From assembly GCA_010672585.1 (NCBI GenBank), contig JAAHGF010000001.1:372001-436000 (forward strand): a DNA stretch of 64,000 nt, read 5' to 3'. Position numbers and translations under genes: made by a program. Positions 45,201-53,580 of this stretch are shown here, one piece after another (positions within the stretch are counted from its first letter, which is position 1; every line of letters begins with the position of its first letter). The stretch is from Okeania sp. SIO1I7 (GTDB lineage Bacteria; Cyanobacteriota; Cyanobacteriia; Cyanobacteriales; Microcoleaceae). The notes under the pieces are model-generated. The model ran no database searches. It was not told where the DNA came from and saw nothing but the letters and a program-made list of their open reading frames with translations.

Positions 45201-47427
45201 GGGATATCGCGCCAAAGTTCTCAGAGCTTTGGCTGAGAAATTACCAGAAATATTACCAGAAGCAGTGGCTGCAGCTCAACAGATTCAGGATGAGGTATAT
45301 CGTGCCAGAGTTCTCAGTACCTTAGCTGAGAAATTACCAGAATTATTACCACAAGCACTTGCTGCAGCTCGACAGATTTGGTCTGAGCAATATCGCGCCC
45401 AAATTATCAGTGCTTTGGCGGATAAATTGACACCAGAATTATTACCAGAATTTCTGGCTGCAGCTCGACAGATTCAGTCTGAGCAATATCGCGCCCAGGT
45501 TATCAGTGTTTTGGCGGAGAAATTGACACCAGAATTATTACCAGAATTTCTGGATGCTGCTCAACAGACTCAGTCTGAGCAATATCGCGCCCAGGTTATC
45601 AGTGCTTTGGCGGAGAAATTGACACCAGAATTATTACCAGAATTTCTGGATGCAGCTCGACAGATTCAGTCTGAGTATTATCGCGCCCAGGTTATCAGGG
45701 CCTCGGCGGATAAATTGACACCAGAAATATTACCAGAATTTCTGGCTGCAGCTCAACAGATTCAGGAGAACGGAGAGCGTGCCCAGGTTATCAGTGTTTT
45801 GGCGGAGAAATTGACACCAGAATTATTACCACAAGCTCTGGATGCTGCTCAACAAATTCAGGATGAAAAATATCGCGCCGAAGTTCTCAGTGCTTTGGCG
45901 GAGAAATTGACACCAGAATTATTACCACAAGCTCTGGATGCTGCTCGACAGATTCAGTATGAGGGATATCGCTACAGAGTTCTCAGTGCTTTGGCCAAGA
46001 AATTGACACCAGAATTATTACCACAAGCTCTGGATGCTGCTCGACAGATTCAGTATGAGGGATATCGCGCCAGAGTTCTCACTGCTTTGGCCAAGAAATT
46101 GACACCAGAATTATTACCACAAGCTCTGGATGCTGCTCGACAGATTCAGTATGAGGGAGAGCGCGCCAGAGTTCTCAGTGCTTTGGCGGAGAAATTGACA
46201 CCAGAATTATTACCACAAGCTCTGGCTGCTGCTCAACAAATTCGGGATGACAGAGATCGCGCCCAAATTCTCAGTGCTTTGGCGGAGAAATTGACACCAG
46301 AATTATTACCACAAGCTCTGGCTGCTGCTCGACATATTCGGGATGAGGGAGAGCGTGCCAGAGTTCTCAGTCCCTTGGCTGAGAAATTACCAGAAATATT
46401 ACCAGAAGCTATGGATGCAGCTAAACAGATTCGGTCTGAGTATTATCGCGTCAAAGTTCTGAGTGCTTTGGCGGAGAAATTGACACCAGAATTATTACCA
46501 CAAGCTCTGGCTGCTGCTCGACATATTCGGTCTTACAAAGAGCGCGCTAGAGTTTTCAGTGCCTTGGCTGATAAATTGACACCAGAATTATTACCACAAG
46601 CTCTGGCTGCTGCTCAACAAATTCGGGAGGAGGAATATCGCGCCAGAGTTCTCAGTGCTTTGGCGGAGAAATTGACACCAGATATATTACCAGAATTTCT
46701 GGCTGCAGCTCGACAGATTCAGTCTGAGAAATATCGCGCCCAAGTTCTCAGTCCCTTGGCTAATAAATTACCAGAATTATTACCACAAGCTCTGGATGCT
46801 GCTCGACAGATTCAGGATGAGAGATATCGCGCTGAAGTTCTCAGTCCCTTGGCTAATAAATTACCAGAATTATTACCACAAGCTCTGGATGCTGCTCGAG
46901 AGATTAAGGGTGAGTCTCATCGCGCCCAAGTTCTCATTGCTTTGGCTAATAAGTTGACACCAGAAATATTACCGCAAGCCCTGGATGCAGCTCGACAAAT
47001 TCAGGATGAGAGATATCGCGCCCAAGTTCTCACTGCTTTGGCTGAGAAATTCCCAGAAATATTACCGCAAGCCCTGGATGCAGCTCGACAAATTCAGGAT
47101 GAGAGATATCGCGCCCAAGTTCTCACTGCTTTGGCTGAGAAATTCCCAGAAATATTACCGCAAGCCCTGGATGCAGCTCGACAAATTCAGGATGAGAGAT
47201 ATCGCGCTGAAGTTCTCACTGCTTTGGCTGAGAAATTGACACAAATGCCAAAAAATCAACTTTTCTCCCTCTGGCAAAGTACCATTCACACCCTATCCCT
47301 TCGGACTCGCCCCAAGTTACTCTCAGACATAACAGCATTAACTCCCGTCATCTTTGCTTTAGGAGGTCAAGAAGCAATCAAAAACATAGCCATTGCTGTT
47401 CAAGACGTTTCCCGGTGGTGGCGCTGA
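42127..47427 (+). CDS. NB-ARC (STAND) ATPase with 37 helical repeats
   Basis: 1766 aa from ATG 42127; the frame is open from 42091. The NB-ARC domain shows P-loop GLGAVGKST (about 57-65), Walker B VLLVVDDAW (about 133-141), LVTTRE (about 157-162), GYLPLALEL (GxP, about 212-220) and RLHDLFHDLARYL (MHD-like, about 341-353). Residues about 544-1705 are 37 units of 31-32 aa, consensus ALAAARQIQ.E.YRAQVLSALAEKL.PELLPE. A short unique C terminus ends DVSRWWR. STAND ATPases act as oligomerising switches, often in defence, with the repeats as sensor. The ligand is unknown. The hydrolase frame directly upstream overlaps by 79 bases. Codon use is similar to neighbours. Confidence 0.92.
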   Translation: MFSNSSYNRTVRIDLFQAPPLPRYYVDRPEYSDNLKANLLKNSSDTQAIVVTAIHGLGAVGKSTLATALAYDKDVQSRFSDGILWVTLGQEPNILPMLSGWVQALGDYNFKPTSVEATANHLRTLLYDKAVLLVVDDAWSPDHAKIFNLGGPRCQVLVTTREKAIADVLGAETYSLDVMTLSQSMELLSQKLGREITVEEATQAETLVKELGYLPLALELAAAQVGDGISWGELLEDIQGEIVELKTLDREGAEDVTDEASLKRLSLTASLNLSIKQLPEETRENFIWLGILPEDVNITQEMTAVLWELDEQDARDKLAYLRSKALLLDGVVLADDKPTYRLHDLFHDLARYLLTAPIEEGSLSGLGIGLTEAHGIFLEKYRRLTDNNLWHTLPNDGYIHQYLVWHLEKAGKIEEIHGLLAEESKSEANGWYETCERLGKTEIFITDVARAWELAEVEWDEDRLPEVIGRQCRYALITSSINSLPTNLPVGLLVALVKNNVWTPEKGLAYTLQKPARDKVDSLAKLVDYLPDNLKKLALSQALAAARQIWDEKYRAQVLSALAEKLPKLLPEALAAARQIQSEWFRAQVLSALAEKLTPELLPEALAAARQIQSEGYRAQVLSALAEKLPKLLPEALAAARQIQSEWFRAQVLSALADKLPELLPEALAAARQIRSNRELAKIIIALAEKLTPELLPEALAAAQQIREEEYRARALITLAEKLTPELLPEFLAAAQLFQFEGRRAQVLSALADKLTPELLPEFLATAQQTQDEGCHAQVLSALAEKLTPELLPEVLAAARQIRYHRKRAEVLIALAEKLPEILPEAVTVARQIQYEVDRAEVFSALAEKLPELLPEFLAAARQIQAEVYRAEVFSALAEKLPEILPEAVAAAQQIQSEKYRAEVLSALAEKLPEILPEAVAAARQIQDEGERAKVFEALAQKLTPEILPEVLAAARQIQNEGERAKVFSALANKLTPELLPEFLATAQQIRDEGERTRILSALADKLTPELLPEVLAAARQIQSEGYRAKVLRALAEKLPEILPEAVAAAQQIQDEVYRARVLSTLAEKLPELLPQALAAARQIWSEQYRAQIISALADKLTPELLPEFLAAARQIQSEQYRAQVISVLAEKLTPELLPEFLDAAQQTQSEQYRAQVISALAEKLTPELLPEFLDAARQIQSEYYRAQVIRASADKLTPEILPEFLAAAQQIQENGERAQVISVLAEKLTPELLPQALDAAQQIQDEKYRAEVLSALAEKLTPELLPQALDAARQIQYEGYRYRVLSALAKKLTPELLPQALDAARQIQYEGYRARVLTALAKKLTPELLPQALDAARQIQYEGERARVLSALAEKLTPELLPQALAAAQQIRDDRDRAQILSALAEKLTPELLPQALAAARHIRDEGERARVLSPLAEKLPEILPEAMDAAKQIRSEYYRVKVLSALAEKLTPELLPQALAAARHIRSYKERARVFSALADKLTPELLPQALAAAQQIREEEYRARVLSALAEKLTPDILPEFLAAARQIQSEKYRAQVLSPLANKLPELLPQALDAARQIQDERYRAEVLSPLANKLPELLPQALDAAREIKGESHRAQVLIALANKLTPEILPQALDAARQIQDERYRAQVLTALAEKFPEILPQALDAARQIQDERYRAQVLTALAEKFPEILPQALDAARQIQDERYRAEVLTALAEKLTQMPKNQLFSLWQSTIHTLSLRTRPKLLSDITALTPVIFALGGQEAIKNIAIAVQDVSRWWR
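43747..47240 (+). repeat. 37 coding tandem repeats of 93 or 96 bp
   Basis: Each unit encodes 31 aa (KLPELLPE form) or 32 aa (KLTPELLPE form). The last three complete units (about 46960-47235) are almost identical in DNA, a sign of recent duplication. Earlier ones vary mainly at the residues between ARQI and RA (QSEWF, RSNREL, REEEY, QDERY). Confidence 0.95.
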
Positions 47428-47638
47428 TTTCAGTTATCAGTTATCAGTTATCAGCTATTAGTTTCTCCAACTGAAGCCAGAGGATTAAAATACTGGAGTT
47501 GATTATTTTATGTCATAATCATTTCTAGATTAATATTTGAACAAAAAATAGATTATACCTCTGTATCAACTAACAATTAATATACCATAATAAACAGTCT
47601 TAGCCTTAAAATTAACTCCTGAAGAACTTAATCAAGAA

Positions 47639-47830
47639 ATGAAACTAATTGCCGCCATTAAACTTTATGAATTAGGTCGTCTTTCCTCCGGTGCTGCTGC
47701 AAATTTAGCAGGTATTCCCAAAGTCCTATTTTTAACAAAATTAGCTAATTATGGTGTAGATACTTTTAGCCTCACTGAAGCTGAATTAGCTGAGGAACTA
47801 AAACGTGCATTACCAATGGATAATGGATAA
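47639..47830 (+). pseudogene. UPF0175-family (antitoxin-like) gene, probably 5'-truncated
   Basis: The only start gives 63 aa: MKLIAAIKLYELGRLSSGAA, then NLAGIPKVLFLTKLANYGVD. UPF0175 proteins normally have about 20-25 more residues before this point. The same frame upstream reads TVLALKLTPEELNQE back to a TAA with no ATG/GTG/TTG, so the native start is lost. The C terminus (RALPMDNG) runs into an AATGGATAATGGATAAT repeat. Some family members are antitoxin-like and pair with a PIN-domain toxin; none is next to this copy. Either a remnant or a short expressed form. Confidence 0.6.
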
Positions 47831-48057
47831 TTGATAATGGATAATTAATATCCAGAGGTTTAAAGCCTCTTTACCAATGGATAATTAATAATGATTAAAA
47901 TTTTAAACTTTGAGTAAAAAGCAAACTTTTTGAATTCAAAAAATCTTCAATTTAGTACAAAACTTAGCAATCAAATAATTATCAATTATCCATTGTTAAT
48001 TATTAATTATTTAATCCACCAATTACCTTTGTTCATAAAATATCACCTTTTTCCATA

Positions 48058-48828
48058 ATGTTTGTTAACAGAATAGTATCGGTTTATTTGCGCTTATTTT
48101 TTCTAGGTTTTGCTGTTTGGATGCTAGCTTTCTATTTTTTGATTTCAAATCCTAATGTAGAGGTTAATGCTCAAGATTTACCTCCTCTAAAAACTTACCC
48201 CTTACCATCAACTTTGGCACAATGGAAAGACACTACTAATAGCGGTGATTATTTCGATCGCATTGAAGTTCAGGATGTAGGTTATTTAATTTGGTCGCAG
48301 TTTCCCATTAAAGTTTATGTCGAATCTTCTCAAAAGACTGAAAAATCAGAAAATAACCTATTTTTTAGTTCAGTTAAATCAACTCCTGACTCCTTACAAA
48401 AGGTATCTCGCTCTCGTCAATGGGCTAATATTGTAATAGATGCTATCTGGGAATGGAATACTTATTTACCCTTGCAAATAGTAGACAACCCAGAAATTGC
48501 CGATATCAAAATTTTTAACAAACGACCTCCTTTAACCCCCGGAAAATTAAGAGCGCGTTCTGCGGAGACTAGCTATCAGCTAAATCAAGATGAGAACGGA
48601 ACTTTATCTCAGAGTTTCATAATTTTGTTAAGTCCGATGCAAGTAGGTAAATATATCCCTGCTGCTGCTCGTCACGAATTTGGTCATGCTTTAGGTATTT
48701 GGGGTCATAGTCCTGAAAAAACTGATGTTATGTATTATTCTCAGGTGGCAGAACCTCCTCCTATTTCTGCTAGGGATATTAATACCCTGAAGCGGATTTA
48801 TTTGCAAGCAACTAAATTAGGGGTTTAA
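48058..48828 (+). CDS. exported metzincin-type zinc protease (M10-like)
   Basis: 256 aa. An N-terminal hydrophobic segment (about 10-30, LFFLGFAVWMLAFYFLI) is a signal peptide or anchor. The zinc site HEFGHALGIWGHS (about 207-219) is HExxHxxGxxH, and the Met-turn DVMYYSQ (about 224-230) follows. The catalytic domain is therefore a metzincin, closest to matrixin/astacin-like peptidases. Substrate unknown; likely acts in the periplasm or outside. No cysteine-switch propeptide is visible. A solo MITE end begins 6 bases after the stop. Confidence 0.88.
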   Translation: MFVNRIVSVYLRLFFLGFAVWMLAFYFLISNPNVEVNAQDLPPLKTYPLPSTLAQWKDTTNSGDYFDRIEVQDVGYLIWSQFPIKVYVESSQKTEKSENNLFFSSVKSTPDSLQKVSRSRQWANIVIDAIWEWNTYLPLQIVDNPEIADIKIFNKRPPLTPGKLRARSAETSYQLNQDENGTLSQSFIILLSPMQVGKYIPAAARHEFGHALGIWGHSPEKTDVMYYSQVAEPPPISARDINTLKRIYLQATKLGV

Positions 48829-49184
48829 TAATTAGGGTCTGCTGAAAAAATTGGTTGGTGGGGGTGGGACACGGGGACGCGGAGACGCGGAGACGCGGAG
48901 ATGGGTGAAACAGGCAACGGTTTCGGCTATTTTATACCAAATCCGGTTTAGAAAAGCTGATTACAAATATCTATATTATGCTTCACTCTATAATCAGTCT
49001 ATAATAATCAAATTTGGTATTATATGAAGAAATTTTCTTGAATTTCAGCAGAAAATTTCAGTATTTTGAGGCAAATAACAGCCATAAACGTAGGAGATAA
49101 ACTGAATATAAAAAGCTCCATTACCGTAAGCTATTAAGAATTTAATTATCACTGGGTTCTGGCTTAATAATACCCTTTAATATA
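48829..49184. other. spacer with a solo TAATTA-GGG element end
   Basis: TAATTA (48829-48834) and GGGTCTGCTGAAAAAATTGG match the MITE family end, but the other end is not found. A GGAGACGCGGAGACGCGGAG run follows at about 48870-48900. No gene. Confidence 0.5.
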
Positions 49185-49368
49185 GTAAACATTCAGCTAT
49201 TAGCTGTCAGCTATCAGCAACAAGAATGTCTCCTTAAGGAGATTGTTTAAATTAACAACTGACTTTAAGGACAAGGGAGCAAACTTTTGTAGTAAGACAA
49301 TTAATAAAGCTTTTATCCTAAACTAAAAGCAATAGCTGATAGCTGATTGCTGACGGCTGAATGCTTAC
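49185..49368. mobile_element. 184-bp GTAA-ended MITE with 8-bp duplication TTAATATA
   Basis: Starts GTAAACATTCAGCTATTAGC and ends GACGGCTGAATGCTTAC. TTAATATA lies at 49177-49184 and 49369-49376. A second copy of the right end (TGACAGCTGAATGCTTAC) follows at about 49400-49437, directly at the znuB stop codon. Confidence 0.8.
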
Positions 49369-49437
49369 TTAATATAGGGTTTAATAAAGCTAAAAAGCAA
49401 TAGCTGATAGCTGATTGCTGACAGCTGAATGCTTACA

Positions 49438-50256
49438 TTAAAACTTTCCTCGACCGGAAAATACTACTATCAAAAATGTCACTAACTGTACTAAAACAAT
49501 ACTAGGACCAGAAGGTAAATTAAAACTACCAGATACTATCATTCCTAACACCCCACTTATGGCACCAATTGTCGCAGAAACTCCTAAAAATGGTACAAAT
49601 TGATGACAAATCAACTTAGCTGTTGCTGCTGGAATTACCAAAAAAGCATTCACCAATAAAATACCAACCGCTCTCATAGTCAGAGCGATCGCCAGGGATA
49701 AAATAATTATAAATATGTATTTATATCTTTCTACTGGTATCCCCTGAATTTGTGCTAAATCAGAATTTAAAGTTAATAATATTTGTTGTTGTAAAGTCAG
49801 CCCTAACCAAACCAATGTTACGATTAACAAAATAACTAAAAAAAGTAAATCAAGATTACTAATTGCTAAAATATCACCAAATAATATAGATAATAAATTT
49901 CCTCGATACCCAGGCACAAAATTAAACCCAATAGTACCCAATGCAACCGAACTAGCAATTACAATACTTAAAATTGTATCTCCACCTAAATTAGTCTTTT
50001 CAATTAAATAATTTATTCCTAATCCAAAGCATACCAAAAAAATAATCAAAGCGATCGTAAGTGGTAACTGTAATAAAACAGCTAATACTACAGCTAAAAA
50101 AGCTGTATGACCCAAGGACTCTCCAAATAAAGATAATTGGCGTAAAATCACGAATCCACCAATAATTCCTCCTAAAATTCCTAATAGAATACCCCCTATA
50201 ATTGCCCGCTGCATAAATGGTAGACTAAATAAATTAATCCATTCTGAAAAATCCAT
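49438..50256 (-). CDS. znuB: zinc ABC transporter permease ZnuB
   Basis: 272 aa from ATG 50256 (MDFSEWINLFSLPFMQRA); an upstream in-frame TTG at 50271 is less likely. About eight membrane helices and the ABC-3 family signature (GESLGHTAFLAVVLA, GGDTILSIVIASSVALG, RAVGILLVNAFLVIPAATA). Passes Zn2+ through the inner membrane from ZnuA. It belongs with znuC and znuA, but 876 bases of repeats now separate it from znuC, so it may need its own promoter or read-through. Specificity for zinc rather than manganese is inferred from the His-rich ZnuA. Confidence 0.9.
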   Translation of the reverse strand: MDFSEWINLFSLPFMQRAIIGGILLGILGGIIGGFVILRQLSLFGESLGHTAFLAVVLAVLLQLPLTIALIIFLVCFGLGINYLIEKTNLGGDTILSIVIASSVALGTIGFNFVPGYRGNLLSILFGDILAISNLDLLFLVILLIVTLVWLGLTLQQQILLTLNSDLAQIQGIPVERYKYIFIIILSLAIALTMRAVGILLVNAFLVIPAATAKLICHQFVPFLGVSATIGAISGVLGMIVSGSFNLPSGPSIVLVQLVTFLIVVFSGRGKF

Positions 50257-50376
50257 ATTTATTAAATACAATTCAAGTAAATTTATTTATAGAGAAGCTC
50301 AAGTTAATCATTATAAATATACAATAAAATATATACAGAATATTCCAAATATATGAAGTACAGATATTAATAATTA

Positions 50377-50605
50377 GGGCTTGCGGATTAACTCTCAAAG
50401 CATTGACTGATATTGGCTTTAGTCTTTATTAGCGCAAAAAAAGTAACAGTTTTTCGGTCTAAAAAGCTCAAAAAATCAGCATTTTCAGCAGAAAAGGGCG
50501 GAACAATCTTGGGACAAATATATCCGACTACCTCCTCTATAACTCCCATTTCTCCTGACTCTTAACTACTCCCTACCTCAACAAAAAGACTTTTTCAGCA
50601 AACCC
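50377..50605 (+). mobile_element. 229-bp MITE in TAATTA target, inside the znu cluster
   Basis: GGGCTTGCGGATTAACTC to TTTTTCAGCAAACCC, with TAATTA at 50371-50376 and 50606-50611. Same family as 10371 and 25507. Confidence 0.85.
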
Positions 50606-50689
50606 TAATTAAATGTGTGTAGTGCGGGCATCTTGCCCGCGATGAGAATTTTATTGCTCCGGTTCCCCATTCCCTATTCCTTATTACCG

Positions 50690-51115
50690 AATAATTAATA
50701 ATTAATAATTAATAATTAAATAATTCGCGCCTTGAAGCCGACCCTTTTAAGGGTAAAAAAGCGGTCGAGAGATGGCTCCGAAACCTGCGCCATATCCAAT
50801 CGACCAAGAGAAGAAATAATATTTCCTTATATTCAATTCCGTAACGGTTTTAACCAGAGGTAATTATCAATTATCCATTATCAATTATCAATTAATGAAC
50901 TATTCCCCATTCCCTATTACGGAATAATTAAGGCTTAAAGCCTCTCCTTTAAAGGAGAAACAAGCGGTCGTTAGCGCAGCTTTCTCGTAGGGTGGGATGG
51001 ATGGGTTTCCTAACCATATCCAATCAACCAAGAGAGAAAAAATTTTCATGATTAGTCAATCCTATCCATTTTCAAGGAGAGGTAATTATTAATTATTAAT
51101 TATTAATTATTAATT
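50690..51115. repeat. two CTCTCCTT-type dispersed repeats inside the znu cluster
   Basis: About 50690-50885 (AATAATTCGCGCCTTGAAGC, GGTCGAGAGATGGCTCCG, CCAATCGACCAAGAG) and about 50930-51090 (AAGGCTTAAAGCCTCTCC, TCGTAGGGTGGGATGG, TTTTCAAGGAGAGGTAATTA). Both are followed by TAATTATTAATTATTA runs up to the znuC stop. No gene. Confidence 0.6.
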
Positions 51116-51132
51116 GTTGAACTATTCCCTAT

Positions 51133-51900
51133 TTAACGCTGATGAACATATCTAGTTAAATTATCCCCATAAACTTTACTCAAGTTATTTTTATCCAAAG
51201 CAACACTAGGTTTACCCTTACAACATAAACGACGATTCATACAAATAACTTGGTCACAATAACGACTCACCATATCTAAATCATGGGAAACTTGTAGAAT
51301 AGAAAAACCTTCTTCTTGATGTAAATTTGCCAGTAATTCAGCAAATTGTATTTCTCCAGTCGGGTCTATACCAGCCATAACTTCATCTAATATTAATAAT
51401 TGTCTATTTTGCACCAAACAATATCCTAATAAAACCCGTTTTAACTCCCCACCACTTAAACTTCCTATTCGCTGTTTTGCCTGATTTTCTAACTTAACTT
51501 GTACCAAAGCTTTTTCTATTGCCATAAGCTTTTCCCGCGACTTCATCAAACCTTGCTCAGGGTAACCTAAACTGATTAATTCAGCCACACTTAAAGGAAA
51601 ACTCCGGTCAAAAGGTAATTTTTGGGGAATATAAGCAATTTTTTGCCAATGTTTTCCTAAATCTTTTATTTGTTTACCTAGAATTTCTATATAGCCTGAT
51701 TCATAAGGAATTAAACCTAACATTGCCTGAATTAATGTACTTTTTCCTGCACCATTGGGACCAATAATTGCAGTATTACTACCAGGAAATATTTGAAATG
51801 ACACAGATTCTACTGCTTGATATTTTCCTCTAATTACTGTCAGATTTTGTACCTCAACTACTGGAATATTTTTGTTTATTGCTACTAATTTCACTGACAA
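51133..51900 (-). CDS. znuC: zinc ABC transporter ATP-binding protein ZnuC
   Basis: 255 aa. Walker A GPNGAGKST (about 47-55), ABC signature LSGGELKRVLLG (about 148-159), Walker B LLILDEVMAGID (about 167-178) and the switch His in QVSHDLDM (about 203). It powers ZnuB. Its start overlaps the end of znuA by 10 bases, a sign of translational coupling. Mn-type homologues are similar, so zinc specificity comes from context. Confidence 0.92.
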   Translation of the reverse strand: MSVKLVAINKNIPVVEVQNLTVIRGKYQAVESVSFQIFPGSNTAIIGPNGAGKSTLIQAMLGLIPYESGYIEILGKQIKDLGKHWQKIAYIPQKLPFDRSFPLSVAELISLGYPEQGLMKSREKLMAIEKALVQVKLENQAKQRIGSLSGGELKRVLLGYCLVQNRQLLILDEVMAGIDPTGEIQFAELLANLHQEEGFSILQVSHDLDMVSRYCDQVICMNRRLCCKGKPSVALDKNNLSKVYGDNLTRYVHQR

Positions 51901-52859
51901 ACTTCCTCTAAAGTTTTTATATTATTTCTCATGGCAGTAAAATAATATTCTGGGTCTAACGAACCGCTGATTACTGGGTCTAATTTCTTGACTGGTAATC
52001 TAATATCTTTAGCAATTTGTTGCATCCGATTATCATTAAATCCAGTTTCAGCAAGTAAACCTTTAACTTGATATTCTTGGGCTGCTTTTATTACTCTTTG
52101 AATATCTCTAGGCGTAATATTATCTTCTGGCAATTCCACCACTGCCATTTGTTGTAAATTGTACCGTTGAGCTAAGTAAGGATAAGCATCGTGAAAAGCA
52201 ATAAATTTACATCCTTGAAAAGGTGATAAACGAGTTTGAAATTCTTGGTGAAGCTCCTGTAATTTACGAATATAAATATCAGCATTGGCTTTATAAGTAG
52301 CTTCATTATTAGAGTCAGCTTGAATTAAACCATCCCGAATATTCTTAACTTGTTGTTGCGCTAAAACAGGGTCTAACCAAACATGAGGGTTTCCTTCTTC
52401 ATGGTGATGACCGTGGTCGTGGTCGTGGTCATGGTCGTGGTCGTGGTCGTGGTCGTCGTGGTCGTCGTGGTCCTTATCTTCTTTTTCTAGGGGTTCTATA
52501 TTTTGACTAGCATCAATTTCTTGAAGTTGAGAGTTAGCCGTAGCATCAACTAATTTCTCTAAAAATTCTTCCAACCCCAACCCATTTTTCACTAATACAT
52601 CTGCCTCTGCAATACTCCGTGCATTCTCTGGCGTTGCCTGATAATCGTGGGGGTCTGCTCCCGCAGGAATTAAGAGTTCTACTTTTCCACTTTCTCCGGT
52701 AACTCCTTTGGTAAACATATATATGGGCAAGAAAGTTGCTACTATTTTAGTTTCATTTTTATTCTGGGCCATACTACTAGCACTTCCGAGAGAAACAACC
52801 GTGGCCAGTGCTGCTGTTCCTAATAATAAACAGTGAATTCGTCTAATTGTCTTGAGCAT
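51891..52859 (-). CDS. znuA: zinc ABC transporter substrate-binding protein ZnuA
   Basis: 322 aa. A signal peptide ends near residue 31 (SSMAQ). It is a cluster A-I metal-binding protein: His ligand in ADPHDY (about 69-74), His in NPHVWLDP after the flexible loop, and His in AFHDAYPYL. Between them, about residues 125-155, is a long Asp/His run (repeated HD) typical of zinc-specific ZnuA. It collects Zn2+ in the periplasm. First gene of znuA-znuC, with a Zur-like palindrome 23-35 bases upstream of its start. Confidence 0.93.
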   Translation of the reverse strand: MLKTIRRIHCLLLGTAALATVVSLGSASSMAQNKNETKIVATFLPIYMFTKGVTGESGKVELLIPAGADPHDYQATPENARSIAEADVLVKNGLGLEEFLEKLVDATANSQLQEIDASQNIEPLEKEDKDHDDHDDHDHDHDHDHDHDHGHHHEEGNPHVWLDPVLAQQQVKNIRDGLIQADSNNEATYKANADIYIRKLQELHQEFQTRLSPFQGCKFIAFHDAYPYLAQRYNLQQMAVVELPEDNITPRDIQRVIKAAQEYQVKGLLAETGFNDNRMQQIAKDIRLPVKKLDPVISGSLDPEYYFTAMRNNIKTLEEVCQ

Positions 52860-52880
52860 TAGTTTACAGGTTATTTTTGG

Positions 52881-52900
52881 GAATGATAATCATTTTCATA
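52881..52900. promoter_or_regulatory. Zur/Fur-type operator upstream of znuA
   Basis: GAATGATAATCATTTTCATA contains the perfect palindrome AATGAT-A-ATCATT (52882-52894), 23 bases from the ATG. It resembles Fur-family boxes built on TGATAATNATTATCA. Position and gene content suggest repression by Zur when zinc is plentiful; that is inferred. Confidence 0.7.
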
Positions 52901-53386
52901 TAAACTATACCACAATAAGTAAAAATAACAAGTTTTATGGTTAGAAATTATACAAGCAATAAAAAATACTTTTACCGTCGAGTCGAATAGTGATAAAATT
53001 ATTACAGCCGTTTTTGAGTTGATAAGATATAAAGTTTTATGCTTTTAGAGAACAGAGAGCAAGAAACAAGGAATGATATCAAATACGGTTGAATAATTAT
53101 TACCTACATTCCACACGTCAATTTGTAACATGATAAAGTAGTATAAAAAAAACCGTTCTTAGTAAATATTTATACGGTATAAATTATCTTAATTGACTTT
53201 TCTCAAGAATCAAATTCTCAGGAAAATATTCAGCATAAATACTCAATTATGACCACATGATTTTAATAGTTTTGTGGAATGGGCATCTTGCCCATTCCTG
53301 ATATTTGCCCGTTCCTGATCAGAGTAGAGTTTTAAAGTACTTAAAATATCACTTCTAACTTTTGACTTTTGACTTACTTTAACTCC

Positions 53387-53430
53387 CCCGGCTTTCATCC
53401 CGGCGCTCTCCCTCCGGGATGAAAGCCGGG
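53387..53430. repeat. perfect 17-bp stem-loop CCCGGCTTTCATCCCGG
   Basis: CCCGGCTTTCATCCCGG (53387-53403) pairs fully with CCGGGATGAAAGCCGGG (53414-53430) across a 10-base loop. There is no T run, so it is not a typical terminator. Such hairpins mark IS200/IS605-type ends in cyanobacteria, but no transposase is adjacent. Rest of 52950-53580 shows no gene. Confidence 0.75.
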
Positions 53431-53580
53431 CGTTATCTGTGTTGTTCATCGGGGATTTTCTCTTTGTAGCATACATATTATATTGTAGTATATGCATTGA
53501 TAGCTATTGACAATTACAAATAAATAGATTATGATTTTTCTAAACACAGGGGGAGGACATCACCTCTGTATAAACAGCAG

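Noticed and set aside
44657-47239. 95- and 84-residue frames within the 37-repeat region
   Set aside because: Out-of-frame shadows of the repeat unit; the periodic pattern follows from the main frame.
53243-53497. 84-residue frame on the minus strand over the 17-bp stem-loop
   Set aside because: It consists of hairpin and repeat text (SRRESAGMKAGG) with no family resemblance.
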